From Hyphomicrobiales bacterium (lineage in GTDB: Bacteria; Pseudomonadota; Alphaproteobacteria; Rhizobiales; Rhizobiaceae), in assembly GCA_900471525.1 (NCBI GenBank), contig UCEZ01000011.1:156771-220770 (forward strand): 64,000 bases of DNA. The letters are read 5' to 3'. The notes below the pieces were generated by a model. That model searched no databases. It worked only from the letters and a program-made list of their open reading frames with translations, and was not told the origin of the DNA. Positions 54,269 to 63,901 of the stretch are shown here, piece by piece (the stretch's first letter is position 1; each line of letters opens with the position of its first letter). A program made the translations under genes and the position numbers.

Positions 54269-55500
54269 CAGGCTGTTTCCTTGAAAAGTACATTGGTATC
54301 TGTGAGGTAGCGGGAGAAGAGTGGCAGGCTGGCGCCGCCGATGGCCCGCGCCTGGGCGCCGACGGCGCCCTCGATGATGTCTGGCATGATGACGCCTTCG
54401 AGATCAAGCTCCCCGGCAGCCTTGCGGATCGCAACGACGATGCGCTCTCGCACCCAGCCGGGAAAACCGCCGTCAATCACGGCCGCGCTGAAGTCGATGA
54501 TCGAGGCGGAGGAGACGATTGCCTGAGCAAGCGCCGCCGCAGTCAACTGTATCCAGGTTTCGAGCGGTTCGCCGAAATCGATCCACTCATCGGCAGAATA
54601 CCAGAGCGGCTTGGGATCTATCCCTCTTTCGCGCAGAAGATTTTCGAGCACGAAGATCGAGGCGATCTTCAAAAGCTGCTGCGGCCTGCCGTTCTTGTCG
54701 GAAACCTGCAGCGGGCCGACGGCGCCTGCCGTCCCGGTGCGGCCGGAAAACAGTGCCGAGTTGAGGACGATGCCGCCGCCGATGAAGGAGCCGATATAGA
54801 AATAGATGAAATCGGGATAGGACGAGCCAACCCCGAAGATGAGCTCGGCGCCACAGGCGCTTGTGGCATCGTTCTGCAGCAGCACCGGATGATGCGTGCG
54901 CGCGGCGACCTCGGCGCGAAGATCGAAACCACGCCAGTTGTCCATTGCTTCCCTCGGCGCGCCGGTTTCCTCGGCCCAGCTCCAGAGCTGGAACGGGGTT
55001 GCGATGCCGACGCCGGCGATGCGTCCGCGCTGCTCCTCTGTCAGCATCTTTTCGAGTTTCGGTATGCCCTCGACGATGAATTTCAGGATCTCGTCCGGCA
55101 TCGGATAGGCATGGGTCTGGTGCAATTGCAGGCGGATATTGCCCACGAAATCCATCAGCACGAGGTCGCAGCTGCGCCGGCCGATCTTGACGCCATAGGA
55201 ATAGACCGCATCCGGATTGAGTCGCATCGGGGTGGATGGCTGGCCGACGCGGCCGCGCACGGGATCGCCGCGCATCAGGAGATCGTCCTTTTCCAATGCC
55301 CGCATGATGACTGTGACCGTCTGCGCCGAAAGGCCGGAGCGCCGCGCGATATCGGCTTTCGAGAGGCTGCCGTGACGGCGCACCAGCGACATCACCAGCC
55401 GTTCGTTATAGGCGCGAACGCGGGTGAGGTTGGCGCCTCCGCCCGGATCGAAGACGTCCGGAACGGTCGATGCACCGCCGGAACCGGCTTGTGATGTCAT
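54268..55500 (-). CDS. frcR: ROK-family transcriptional regulator, likely FrcR
   Basis: A 410-residue ROK-type regulator with an N-terminal winged helix-turn-helix (residues ~38-85, SLSKADIARRSGLSAQTVTVIMRALEK) and a ROK sugar-binding domain. The usual ROK cysteine zinc motif is not obvious. It diverges from frcB, the binding protein of a fructose ABC transporter, in the same arrangement as the Sinorhizobium frc locus, which supports the name; binding sites remain to be shown. The ATG at 55500 fits. It is coupled to the downstream mutarotase gene. Confidence 0.85.
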   Translation of the reverse strand: MTSQAGSGGASTVPDVFDPGGGANLTRVRAYNERLVMSLVRRHGSLSKADIARRSGLSAQTVTVIMRALEKDDLLMRGDPVRGRVGQPSTPMRLNPDAVYSYGVKIGRRSCDLVLMDFVGNIRLQLHQTHAYPMPDEILKFIVEGIPKLEKMLTEEQRGRIAGVGIATPFQLWSWAEETGAPREAMDNWRGFDLRAEVAARTHHPVLLQNDATSACGAELIFGVGSSYPDFIYFYIGSFIGGGIVLNSALFSGRTGTAGAVGPLQVSDKNGRPQQLLKIASIFVLENLLRERGIDPKPLWYSADEWIDFGEPLETWIQLTAAALAQAIVSSASIIDFSAAVIDGGFPGWVRERIVVAIRKAAGELDLEGVIMPDIIEGAVGAQARAIGGASLPLFSRYLTDTNVLFKETA

Positions 55501-55803
55501 GCCCGTTTCCTCCCGCCGGCGCGATCTCCCGTCCGGATCGGGTTGTTCCGGACAGGCCTCCTGATCGTGCCTTCACCCTGTTTCTTGTGTGTGCGCTGCA
55601 ACAATGAAATGCGCATGCACATTTTCTGCGCAGAGAATGCCACAGATTTTTAATAATTCAATTTGATTTATTTATTGACAGGGTTTGGTTTTGATGTTTG
55701 TTTTATGTCCGGAAGCGCCACCCGCGGCAAAGGAGATGTTGCGGTGGGCGAAGCCTGACGGGCCGGTTCGCCGGTGCCATTTTTCAATCCTTGGGAGGAT
55801 TTC
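55501..55803. promoter_or_regulatory. frcR-frcB intergenic region with operator-like palindrome
   Basis: 303 bp. It holds a near-perfect 18 bp palindrome at 55607-55624 (AAATGCGCATGCACATTT, eight of nine base pairs matching around the GCATGC centre), a good candidate FrcR operator. Further right lie an A/T-rich tract and a TTGACA hexamer (55675-55680) facing frcB; its -10 is weak. The frcB Shine-Dalgarno GGGAGG is at 55792-55797. Confidence 0.65.
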
Positions 55804-56829
55804 ATGAAGAAGACTATTGTTTCCGCCGCTCTCGGCGCGCTTGCGCTCGGCGTCGTATTTGCTGCTCCTGTCCAGGCCGCCGACGTTTCGGCCTGCCTGA
55901 TCACCAAGACCGATACCAACCCCTTCTTCGTCAAGATGAAGGAAGGTGCAGCCGCCAAGGCGGCTGAACTCGGCATCGAGCTGAAAGCCTATGCAGGCAA
56001 GGTCGATGGCGACCATGACAGCCAGGTTGCTGCCATCGAATCCTGCATCGCCGATGGCGCAAAGGGTATCCTGATCGCCGCTTCCGACACCAAGGCCATC
56101 GTCGATCAGGTGAAGAAGGCGCAGGATGCCGGTCTTCTGGTCATCGCGCTCGACACCCCGCTCGATCCGGCGACTGCCGCTGACGCAACCTTTGCGACGG
56201 ACAACCTGCAGGCAGGCAAGCTGATTGGCGCCTGGGCTGCCGCAACCCTCGGCGACAAGGCCAAGGATGCCAAGATCGGTTTCCTCGACCTCGTTCCGTC
56301 GCAGCCGACCGTCGACGTCCTGCGTGACCAGGGCTTCATGATCGGCTTCGGCATTGACCCGAAGGATCCGAGCAAGATCGGCGACGAGGATGATGCCCGT
56401 ATTGTCGGTCATGACGTGACCAACGGCAACGAAGAAGGCGGCCGCACGGCCATGGAAAACCTTCTCCAGAAAGACCCGGACATCAACGTCATCCACACGA
56501 TCAACGAACCGGCCGCAGTCGGTGCCTATGAAGCGCTGAAGGCTGTCGGCAAGGAAAAGGACGTTCTGATCGTTTCCGTCGACGGCGGTTGCCCCGGCGT
56601 CAAGTCGGTGGCCGAAGGCGTTATCGGCGCGACATCGCAGCAGTATCCGCTGCTGATGGCATCGCTCGGCATCGAAGCGATTGCACAGTACGCCAAGGAC
56701 GGCACCAAGCCGAAGCCGACCGAAGGCAAGGACTTCTTCGACACTGGCGTTGCGCTGGTGACCGACAAGCCGGCAACTGGCGTCGAATCGATCGACGTCA
56801 AGACCGGCACGGACAAGTGCTGGGGTTGA
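55804..56829 (+). CDS. frcB: Fructose ABC transporter, periplasmic binding protein
   Basis: A 341-residue sugar-binding protein of the ribose/fructose family. A signal peptide (residues 1-24, ending VQAA) precedes the two-lobed periplasmic-binding fold ([68 protein letters not shown]). It delivers fructose, and perhaps ribose or mannose as reported for the Sinorhizobium system, to FrcC/FrcA. The ATG at 55804 follows GGGAGG. A hairpin after the gene separates it from frcC. Confidence 0.95.
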   Translation: MKKTIVSAALGALALGVVFAAPVQAADVSACLITKTDTNPFFVKMKEGAAAKAAELGIELKAYAGKVDGDHDSQVAAIESCIADGAKGILIAASDTKAIVDQVKKAQDAGLLVIALDTPLDPATAADATFATDNLQAGKLIGAWAAATLGDKAKDAKIGFLDLVPSQPTVDVLRDQGFMIGFGIDPKDPSKIGDEDDARIVGHDVTNGNEEGGRTAMENLLQKDPDINVIHTINEPAAVGAYEALKAVGKEKDVLIVSVDGGCPGVKSVAEGVIGATSQQYPLLMASLGIEAIAQYAKDGTKPKPTEGKDFFDTGVALVTDKPATGVESIDVKTGTDKCWG

Positions 56830-56861
56830 TGCCCTAGTGCTTTAAGCACACAATGAACACG

Positions 56862-56888
56862 AAAGGGCGGTTTCAAGGCCGCCCTTTT
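56862..56888 (+). terminator. Partial terminator hairpin between frcB and frcC
   Basis: AAAGGGCGG (56862-56870) pairs with CCGCCCTTT (56879-56887) across an 8 nt loop and is followed by T. It lies 33 bp after the frcB stop. Such hairpins often make the binding protein transcript more abundant than the downstream permease part. Confidence 0.75.
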
Positions 56889-56932
56889 CAACACCGGTTG
56901 GTAGGCCGGGCTCTTGGGAGGGAGGCGTTGTC

Positions 56933-57991
56933 ATGACAAGCGTCCAGGAATTCGAAAAAACTCTGGATCAGAGCGACAAGAACGTCGCTTCATTTGAAGA
57001 TCGTTCGCCTCTGCGGCGTATTCAGCATTTTCTGCATTCGACGCCGGCAGCTGTTCCGGCAATCGTGCTGATCTTGTCCATCATTGTCTTCGGCGTCCTC
57101 AAGGGCGACCGGTTCTTTTCCGCCAATACGCTGACGCTCATTCTGCAGCAGATTGCCGTTGTCGGTATTCTCGGTGCTGCCCAGACACTCGTCATCCTGA
57201 CCGCCGGTATCGACCTGTCGATTGGCGTCATCATGGTGATTTCGGCTGTGGTCATGGGCAACTGCGCCGTCACCTACGGCATGCCCGCACCCCTTGCGGT
57301 TCTGGCTGGCTTCGTGACCGGAACCTTGTGCGGCCTGTTGAATGGCTTCCTTGTCTCCAGGATGAAGCTGCCGCCGTTCATTGTAACTCTCGGCACCTGG
57401 AACATCGTCATGGCGGCGAATTTCATCTATTCCGCCAATGCGACGATCCGCCGTGCCGATATCGAGACCGCGGCCCCGCTGCTCGGTTTCTTCGGCATCA
57501 GCCTCAAGCTTGGTTCCGCCGTTCTGACGCTCGGCGTCATCATGATGGTGCTCGTTGTATTAGTGCTCTGGTACGCGCTCAACCACACGGCTTGGGGACG
57601 TCACGTCTATGCGGTCGGAGATGATCCGGAAGCGGCTGAACTGTCAGGTATCCGAGTCAAGAAAGTGCTTCTCGGCGTCTACGGACTTGCCGGCGCCATC
57701 GCAGCACTTGCTGCCTGGGTTTCGATCGGCCGCAACGGTTCGATCTCACCCTCCTGGGCGGTCACGGATTATAATCTTCAGGCCATCACGGCGGCGGTCA
57801 TCGGCGGTATCTCACTGTTCGGCGGGCGCGGCTCGATCCTTGGCACCCTGTTTGGTGCGCTGATCGTCGGCGTCGTGTCAATGGGTCTCAACATGCTTGG
57901 CGCCGATCCGCAGTGGAAGGTGCTTTTGACCGGCGTCCTCATCATCTCGGCCGTCGGTATCGACCAGTGGATCAGAAAGGTAGCAGGCTGA
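56933..57991 (+). CDS. frcC: Fructose ABC transporter, permease
   Basis: A 352-residue inner-membrane permease of the ribose-type BPD_transp_2 family with about ten helices. Recognisable segments are GAAQTLVILTAGIDLSIGVIMV, FIVTLGTWNIVMAANFIY, YAVGDDPEAAELSGIRVKKV and the IGGISLFGGRGS loop. The ATG at 56933 follows a GGGAGGGAGG Shine-Dalgarno region. Its TGA overlaps the frcA ATG as TGATG (57989-57993). Confidence 0.95.
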   Translation: MTSVQEFEKTLDQSDKNVASFEDRSPLRRIQHFLHSTPAAVPAIVLILSIIVFGVLKGDRFFSANTLTLILQQIAVVGILGAAQTLVILTAGIDLSIGVIMVISAVVMGNCAVTYGMPAPLAVLAGFVTGTLCGLLNGFLVSRMKLPPFIVTLGTWNIVMAANFIYSANATIRRADIETAAPLLGFFGISLKLGSAVLTLGVIMMVLVVLVLWYALNHTAWGRHVYAVGDDPEAAELSGIRVKKVLLGVYGLAGAIAALAAWVSIGRNGSISPSWAVTDYNLQAITAAVIGGISLFGGRGSILGTLFGALIVGVVSMGLNMLGADPQWKVLLTGVLIISAVGIDQWIRKVAG

Positions 57992-58764
57992 TGGAACCTC
58001 TTCTCACCGCACGCGGTCTCGTCAAGCGCTACGGCCGCGTCACCGCCCTCGACCAGTCCGATTTCGATCTCTATCCCGGCGAAATCCTCGCTGTGATCGG
58101 CGACAACGGTGCCGGAAAATCCTCGCTGATCAAGGCGATTTCCGGTGCTGTCCATCCTGACGAAGGCGAGATCCGGCTTGAGGGCCAGGTCGTCAGCTTC
58201 CGGTCGCCGCTGCAGGCCCGAGAAGCTGGCATCGAAACCGTCTATCAGAACCTCGCTCTGTCGCCGGCGCTCTCGATTGCCGACAACATGTTCCTCGGCC
58301 GCGAAATCCGCAAACCCGGTCCGATGGGTTCGCTCTTCCGCATGCTCGACCGTCCGAAGATGGCCAAGATCGCCCGCGACAAGCTCTCCGAGCTTGGACT
58401 GATGACGATCCAGAACATCAACCAGGCGGTGGAAACGCTCTCGGGCGGCCAGCGCCAGGGGGTGGCCGTGGCTCGGGCCGCGGCTTTCGGATCCAAGGTC
58501 ATCATTCTGGACGAGCCGACGGCGGCTCTTGGCGTCAAGGAATCGCGCAAGGTTCTGGAACTGATCCTCGATGTTCGCAAGCGCGGCCTGCCGATCGTCC
58601 TCATCTCGCACAACATGCCGCATGTGTTCGAGGTGGCCGACCGCATCCATATCCACCGGCTTGGCAAACGCCTCTGCGTCATCAATCCGAAGGATTATAC
58701 GATGTCGGATGCCGTTGCCTTCATGACCGGCGCCAAGGTGCCACCGGAGGCCGTCGCCGCATGA
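57991..58764 (+). CDS. frcA: Fructose ABC transporter, ATP-binding protein
   Basis: A 257-residue ABC ATPase with one nucleotide-binding domain, unlike the double-domain ribose ATPases. The Walker A GDNGAGKSS, Q-loop TVYQNLAL, signature LSGGQRQGVAVARA, Walker B VIILDEPTAALG and switch histidine ISHNM are all present. It powers the FrcBC import system. Translational coupling to frcC and to frcK (ATGA 58761-58764) is evident. Confidence 0.96.
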   Translation: MEPLLTARGLVKRYGRVTALDQSDFDLYPGEILAVIGDNGAGKSSLIKAISGAVHPDEGEIRLEGQVVSFRSPLQAREAGIETVYQNLALSPALSIADNMFLGREIRKPGPMGSLFRMLDRPKMAKIARDKLSELGLMTIQNINQAVETLSGGQRQGVAVARAAAFGSKVIILDEPTAALGVKESRKVLELILDVRKRGLPIVLISHNMPHVFEVADRIHIHRLGKRLCVINPKDYTMSDAVAFMTGAKVPPEAVAA

Positions 58765-59396
58765 CGCTGACGCTTGCCGCCATCGCGGACATCGTCGTCG
58801 AGAAGGCGGGCCAGTCGCCCCGCTTCATCGTCGCCATTGCCGGCCCTCCCGGGGCCGGCAAGTCCACGCTTGCCGATGCGCTGCAGGAAGAACTGACGCG
58901 GCGCGGCGAGCAGTCCGCCGTCCTGCCGATGGACGGTTTTCACATGGACAACGGCATTCTCGAAGAGCGCGGCCTGTTGAAACGCAAGGGCGCGCCGGAA
59001 ACCTTCGACGTCCGCGCCTTCATCGATATCGTTGCCGCAGTGCGCAAGGCGGACGAGGAGGTGTTGGTCCCCGTCTTCGACCGCTCCCGCGAGATCGCCA
59101 TCGCCTCGGCGCGTGCGGTCGCTCCCGAGACCCGCATCATCCTTGCCGAAGGCAATTATCTGCTGCTCGAGGAGGCGCCCTGGTCGCGGCTTGACGGCAT
59201 GTTCGACCTGTCGATCTTCGTCGGCCCATCCTACGAGGTTCTGGAAGAGCGGTTGCGGCAGCGCTGGATCCATTACGGGCTCGATGCCTCCGGCATCGAA
59301 TGGAAGCTCTACGGCAACGACCTGCCGAACGGAAAGCGGATCATCGAGAATTCACGAAAGGCCGATATCGCCATCGAGATTTTCGAAACGGCCTGA
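58761..59396 (+). CDS. frcK: FrcK-type P-loop kinase
   Basis: A 211-residue kinase with P-loop GPPGAGKST and a fold like uridine or pantothenate kinases (LPMDGFHMDNGIL, VFDRSREIA, ILAEGNYLLLEEAPW). In the Sinorhizobium frcBCAK locus the kinase subunit is encoded in the same place, but its substrate is uncertain; fructose is phosphorylated mainly by frk. It starts at 58761, overlapping the frcA stop. pyrC follows 109 bp downstream. Confidence 0.9.
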   Translation: MTLTLAAIADIVVEKAGQSPRFIVAIAGPPGAGKSTLADALQEELTRRGEQSAVLPMDGFHMDNGILEERGLLKRKGAPETFDVRAFIDIVAAVRKADEEVLVPVFDRSREIAIASARAVAPETRIILAEGNYLLLEEAPWSRLDGMFDLSIFVGPSYEVLEERLRQRWIHYGLDASGIEWKLYGNDLPNGKRIIENSRKADIAIEIFETA

Positions 59397-59505
59397 ACGT
59401 CGCCTTCCTCCATTGTTTTCCGGCGTATAATGATGCTATCGGAGCCTTCGGTCAGCGCATGCCCCGAAACCATGCGTCAGAAGATTGCGCCTGGAGACAA
59501 CCGTC

Positions 59506-60552
59506 ATGAGCACCGCCACCGAACTGACAATCCGCCGCCCCGACGACTGGCATCTGCACCTGCGTGACGGCGGCATGCTCAAGGGGGTGATCGGCGACAC
59601 CAGCCGGCATTTCGCCCGCGCCATCATCATGCCCAATCTGGTGCCGCCGGTGGTCACCACCGCGGATGCAGCCGCCTATCGCGAACGCATCATGGCGGTC
59701 CTGCCGAAGGGTGACCGCTTCGAGCCGCTGATGACGCTCTATCTCACCGAGGGCACCAATCCGGACGATCTCGAGGCCGGGCACAAGAGCGGCCTGATCA
59801 CGGCGGTGAAACTTTACCCGGCCGGCGCCACCACCAATTCGCATGGCGGCGTGCGCAATTTCGAAAATGCCATGCCCGCTCTGGAGCGCATGGCGAAGAT
59901 CGGCCTGCCACTTTGCGTCCACGGCGAGGTGACGACGCCGGAGGTCGATATCTTCGACCGCGAAGCCGTCTTCATCGAAACCGTGCTCGATCCGCTGCGC
60001 GCGCGCCTTCCGGAACTGAAGGTGACGATGGAACACGTCACCACCAAGGACGGCATCGACTACATCAAGTCCTCGAAAGCCAATCTCGCCGGCTCGATCA
60101 CAACGCATCACCTGATCATCAACCGTAACGCCATCCTCGTCGGCGGTATCCGCCCGCATTATTACTGCCTGCCGGTTGCCAAGCGCGAACTCCATCGTCT
60201 TGCCCTTCGCGCCGCCGCGACCTCGGGCGACGCCCGGTTCTTCCTCGGCACCGATTCCGCTCCGCATGTGGACCCGTTGAAGGAATGCGCCTGCGGCTGC
60301 GCCGGCATCTATACCTCGATCAACACGATGAGTTGCCTCGCCCATGTGTTCGAGCAGGAAAATGCGCTGGACACGCTGGAAGCCTTCACGTCGCTGAATG
60401 GCCCGGCTTGGTATGGCCTGCCGGTCAACGCGGAAACGATCACGCTGCGCAAGCAGGCTGAAGTCGTGAAATTCCCGGAAAAGATCGAGACGGAGGCCGG
60501 CACGGTCACGGTATTCGACCCGATGTTCCCGCTGCATTGGGGAGTTTCCTGA
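59506..60552 (+). CDS. pyrC: Dihydroorotase (type II)
   Basis: A 348-residue dihydroorotase that closes carbamoyl-aspartate to dihydroorotate in pyrimidine synthesis. Zinc motif WHLHLRDG (His16, His18), carboxylated Lys102 in [26 protein letters not shown] and FLGTDSAPH are all present. The ATG at 59506 has GGAG at good distance; the in-frame TTG upstream is not needed. It lies between fructose genes and, 1.5 kb on, pyrE. Confidence 0.96.
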   Translation: MSTATELTIRRPDDWHLHLRDGGMLKGVIGDTSRHFARAIIMPNLVPPVVTTADAAAYRERIMAVLPKGDRFEPLMTLYLTEGTNPDDLEAGHKSGLITAVKLYPAGATTNSHGGVRNFENAMPALERMAKIGLPLCVHGEVTTPEVDIFDREAVFIETVLDPLRARLPELKVTMEHVTTKDGIDYIKSSKANLAGSITTHHLIINRNAILVGGIRPHYYCLPVAKRELHRLALRAAATSGDARFFLGTDSAPHVDPLKECACGCAGIYTSINTMSCLAHVFEQENALDTLEAFTSLNGPAWYGLPVNAETITLRKQAEVVKFPEKIETEAGTVTVFDPMFPLHWGVS

Positions 60553-60598
60553 GGGCGACATAGACCTCTGCCGCCCCCGGGAAGCTGTCATCGAAATA

Positions 60599-61069
60599 TC
60601 AGGAAGCCTTGAGCTTCGAATTGCAGATGCTGTAGAAGCCGCCGCCCTTCTTGATCCAGGTCAGGCCGTCGAGCGAGTTGCTGGATTTGTCGATCTTGTA
60701 TTGATCGAGGCAGGTATGCATCCGTGCCTTTCCGGCAGCCTCGGTCGAGTATTTTGAATCGACCTTTTTCGGGAAGACAACACCTTTCGGCGCCTTCGCC
60801 GTGGTTGTGGCGGGCTCAGGCATATCGTCGGTATTGCTTGCGGTCGGTTCCTCATCGGTGCTCATTGCGGCAGGCGTTGCCGCGGCGGCGTTGGTTCCGC
60901 ACTGTGCTTTGCGAAAGTCATTCCACTTCATTCCATTGAGTGTTCCGGCCGTTTGCGCCGCTTTGTATTTCGCGCTGCATTCCGTCATGGTCGATGCGTG
61001 TGCAGCGGATGACAGGACAAACGGTGCAAGGGAAAGAGCGGCGAGTGCGGCAAGGTTGATAATCTTCAT
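60599..61069 (-). CDS. Exported protein with two copies of a short Cys-framed motif
   Basis: A 156-residue protein with a signal peptide (1-25, ending AAHA). Two related cysteine-bounded segments are visible: ECSAKYKAAQTAGTLNGMKW...QC (Cys31-Cys57) and TCLDQYKIDKSSNSLDGLTW...IC (Cys120-Cys149). Each likely forms a disulfide in the periplasm. A Thr/Ala/Pro-rich linker (60-100) separates them. The motif resembles a small secreted domain common in Rhizobiales; its function is unknown. The ATG at 61069 has GAGGTTATCCG upstream. Confidence 0.75.
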   Translation of the reverse strand: MKIINLAALAALSLAPFVLSSAAHASTMTECSAKYKAAQTAGTLNGMKWNDFRKAQCGTNAAAATPAAMSTDEEPTASNTDDMPEPATTTAKAPKGVVFPKKVDSKYSTEAAGKARMHTCLDQYKIDKSSNSLDGLTWIKKGGGFYSICNSKLKAS

Positions 61070-61475
61070 CGGATAACCTCATCAGGCGAGGGCATCAGGC
61101 GTTCAGCGATACGTTGAACGTCCGCCTCGATTGGAAATATGTCTCCCGATTTGTGACCGGACGATGGTTTTTCCCACGCTGCTGCCGAAGCTTACCAAGA
61201 GTTAATCTACCCCTGTTCAGGCCGATGAATCGGGCGGGTCATCGGGCTCTGGATCGGATAATTCGGGTTCGCCTGATGGCAGGCTTGATCCCACGAAAGA
61301 CTTCGCCTAACACTGCGGTTGGCCAGATGCGGCCAGCCGCCCCGCAGTGCCTTGGCACGATGGTGAATGCATCCTCCTTGAAAACCTTTCTCATCCTTGC
61401 CTTTGGCGTTGATGGCGAACGGGTCAGCAGAGCGGGCACTGATCTTCCTGTTTGCCGCCATACGGAGGATGAAAC
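61070..61475. other. 406 bp intergenic region
   Basis: Between the divergent exported-protein and VOC genes. Both promoters must be here. A GTTAAT segment near 61200 and a GGTTGGCC/GGCCAGCC-like inverted pair around 61318-61340 were noted. No gene, RNA or repeat could be assigned; open frames on the minus strand are not gene-like. Confidence 0.5.
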
Positions 61476-62024
61476 ATGCGCGATTTTCGCGATGCAAAGC
61501 TGATGGCCAAGGTCCTGAAACAGGCCTTTGCCGACCGAAATACAACTCTCACACACAGTGAAGCCCTGGAAATCGTTGCCGCCCTGTTCGGCTACGATCA
61601 GTGGAATATCCTGTCCGCCAAGATGGACGCAGCGGAGAAGGCGCCGGGCGTGTCCGCAGGCGCCATCGGAATCAAGCCACCGATCCCGATCTTCCGCATT
61701 TTCGATGTCGCCAAGGCGATGGAATTCTATTGCGGTTTCCTCGGTTTCACGCTGGATTGGGAATATCGCTTCGGCGACAACTTTCCGCTCTACGCCCAGG
61801 TTTCGCGCGAGGGCATGATCCTTCACCTCAGCGAACATGCGGGTGATGCAAGCCCCGGTGCAAAAGCGTTCGTCTGGGTCGAGGACGCTGTCGCATTGCA
61901 GCTCGAATTGGCCGGCAAGGACTACCGCTACATGAAGCCGGGCATCGAAGATGCGCCCTGGGGCCTGGAAGTGACCGTCATCGATCCCTTCAGCAACCGC
62001 ATCGCCTTCTGCCAGAAGAAATAG
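61476..62024 (+). CDS. Two-domain glyoxalase-superfamily protein
   Basis: A 182-residue protein. The first 60 residues ([49 protein letters not shown]) form a short helical domain found in some glyoxalase-related proteins. The rest is a VOC domain ([22 protein letters not shown], and the C-terminal [13 protein letters not shown]). GGAGGATGAAAC precedes the ATG. Such proteins often confer resistance by binding or modifying a toxin, but no substrate is known here. Confidence 0.82.
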   Translation: MRDFRDAKLMAKVLKQAFADRNTTLTHSEALEIVAALFGYDQWNILSAKMDAAEKAPGVSAGAIGIKPPIPIFRIFDVAKAMEFYCGFLGFTLDWEYRFGDNFPLYAQVSREGMILHLSEHAGDASPGAKAFVWVEDAVALQLELAGKDYRYMKPGIEDAPWGLEVTVIDPFSNRIAFCQKK

Positions 62025-62134
62025 CAGTGCGCGCGGTGGCGGAACCCCTGCCACCGCGCGTTCAAGCTCTGGCGTTCCGGGGCCCAAACTGCTATTCGCG
62101 GGAGACAAAAATCCAAGCCTTGAGGAGCCCTCCA

Positions 62135-62833
62135 ATGATCCAGACATCCTTTCCCGACAAGGCCGTCATGGCCGAACTCGTCGCCAAGATGCTCTGGGAA
62201 ATCAAGGCCGTGCATTTCAGTGCGGACAAGCCATACAAGCTGGCTTCGGGCATGGCGAGCCCGGTCTATATCGACTGCCGCAAGCTGATTTCCTATCCGC
62301 GCATCCGCTCGGCGGTGATGGATTTTGCCGCGGCCACCGTGCTGCGCGAAGCAGGCTTCGAGCAGTTCGACGTCATCGCCGGCGGCGAGACGGCGGGCAT
62401 TCCCTTTGCCGCGATGCTGGCAGAGCGCCTCGCCCTGCCCATGATCTATGTGCGCAAGGCGCCGAAGGGCCATGGCCGCAATGCCCAGATCGAAGGCCAT
62501 ATGCCGGAAGGCGCGCGCGTCCTCGTCATCGAGGACCTGACGACGGCTGGCGGCTCGATGTTCAAGTTCATCGACGCCATCCGGGCAGCTGGCGGCGTGG
62601 TCGATCACGGCATTGCGCTGTTCTACTACGACATCTTCCCGCAAGCGAAGGCTGAGATGCAGGAAAAGGGCGTCACCCTGCACAACATCGCCACCTGGCG
62701 CGACGTGCTTTCGGTCGCCAAGACGCAGAAATTGTTCGACGAAAAGACCCTGTTCGAGGTCGAATCCTTCCTCAACGCGCCGCTCGAATGGTCCGGCCGC
62801 AACGGTGGTGTCAGCGAACTTGCGAGCGCTTGA
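62135..62833 (+). CDS. pyrE: Orotate phosphoribosyltransferase
   Basis: A 232-residue PRTase that makes OMP from orotate and PRPP. The PRPP motif [21 protein letters not shown] is clear, and the flexible-loop lysines occur in [17 protein letters not shown]. The ATG at 62135 follows GAGGAG. It is longer than the E. coli enzyme (213 residues), as is usual in rhizobia. frk follows after 73 bp in the same direction. Confidence 0.96.
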   Translation: MIQTSFPDKAVMAELVAKMLWEIKAVHFSADKPYKLASGMASPVYIDCRKLISYPRIRSAVMDFAAATVLREAGFEQFDVIAGGETAGIPFAAMLAERLALPMIYVRKAPKGHGRNAQIEGHMPEGARVLVIEDLTTAGGSMFKFIDAIRAAGGVVDHGIALFYYDIFPQAKAEMQEKGVTLHNIATWRDVLSVAKTQKLFDEKTLFEVESFLNAPLEWSGRNGGVSELASA

Positions 62834-62906
62834 AAACGGTGCTGGAATTCTTCTGCCGTTTGTCTTAAATCGATTGAAATAAACCATTGAAGGAGAGGAC
62901 GTCACC

Positions 62907-63833
62907 ATGATCGTTTGCTGTGGGGAAGCCCTGATCGACATGCTGCCGCGCCAGACGATGGCAGGCGAGGTGGCGTTCGCGCCCTATTCCGGCGGCGCTA
63001 TCTTCAATACCGCAATCGCGCTCGGGCGTCTCGGCATCCCGACCGGCTTCTTCACCGGCCTGTCCGACGACATGTTCGGCGATATGCTGCGCGACACGCT
63101 GAAGTCCAGCAATGTCGATTTCGGCCCGTGCGCAACGCTGTCGCTGCACACCACCGTCGCCTTCGTCAAACTGGTCAACGGCTCGGCGACGTACGCGTTC
63201 TTTGACGAAAACACCGCCGGCCGGATGATCACCAAGGACAATCTTCCGGCACTCGGCGATTTCTGCGAAGCGCTGCACTTCGGCGCCATCAGCCTGATCC
63301 CTGAACCGTGCGGCTCGACCTATGAAGCGCTGATGACCCGCGAACATGAAAAGCGGGTGATTTCCTTCGACCCCAATATCCGCCCCGGCTTCATCAAGGA
63401 CGCGGAAGCCCACAAGGCCCGGATGCTGCGCATGGCAGCGATGTCCGACATCGTCAAATTCTCTGACGAGGACCTCGACTGGTTCGGCGAGGAAGGCACG
63501 CATGACGAACTGGTCGGCAAGTGGCTGCAGCGCGGCCCGAAGCTCATCGTCATCACCAAGGGTGCCGATGGTGCCGATGGCTACACGACACGTGGCAAGG
63601 TTTCGGTGCCCGGTGAAAAGGTCACGGTCGTCGATACCGTGGGCGCCGGCGACACCTTCGATGCCGGCATTCTCGCGTCGCTGAAGATGAACAATCTGCT
63701 CACGAAGGACCAAGTCGCGACGTTGAGCGAAAGTGCGGTTCGGGATGCGCTTGCCCTGGGCGCCAAGGCCGCCGCCGTGACCGTGTCCCGCGCGGGTGCG
63801 AACCCGCCCTGGAGTTATGAGATCGGCCTGTAA
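62907..63833 (+). CDS. frk: Fructokinase (PfkB family)
   Basis: A 308-residue sugar kinase of the PfkB family. The N-terminal G-rich motif (GEALIDMLPRQTMAG, PYSGGAIFNTAIALGRLG) and the C-terminal catalytic motif DTVGAGDTFDAGI are present. It should make fructose 6-phosphate from fructose taken up by FrcBCA. The ATG at 62907 follows GGAGAGG. It closes the fructose cluster and ends just before a palindromic repeat. Confidence 0.94.
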   Translation: MIVCCGEALIDMLPRQTMAGEVAFAPYSGGAIFNTAIALGRLGIPTGFFTGLSDDMFGDMLRDTLKSSNVDFGPCATLSLHTTVAFVKLVNGSATYAFFDENTAGRMITKDNLPALGDFCEALHFGAISLIPEPCGSTYEALMTREHEKRVISFDPNIRPGFIKDAEAHKARMLRMAAMSDIVKFSDEDLDWFGEEGTHDELVGKWLQRGPKLIVITKGADGADGYTTRGKVSVPGEKVTVVDTVGAGDTFDAGILASLKMNNLLTKDQVATLSESAVRDALALGAKAAAVTVSRAGANPPWSYEIGL

Positions 63834-63836
63834 TCT

Positions 63837-63858
63837 ACCTCCCCCTCGAGGGGGAGGT
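63837..63858. repeat. Perfect 22 bp palindrome after frk
   Basis: Arms ACCTCCCCCTC and GAGGGGGAGGT form a perfect inverted repeat four bases after the frk stop. It may be part of a rhizobial repeat or act as a terminator, and continues into a GT-rich stretch. Confidence 0.7.
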
Positions 63859-63901
63859 CGGCGGGTGGGGGTGAAAGCCTCGAACGCCGTTGTCATTGGG
63901 A

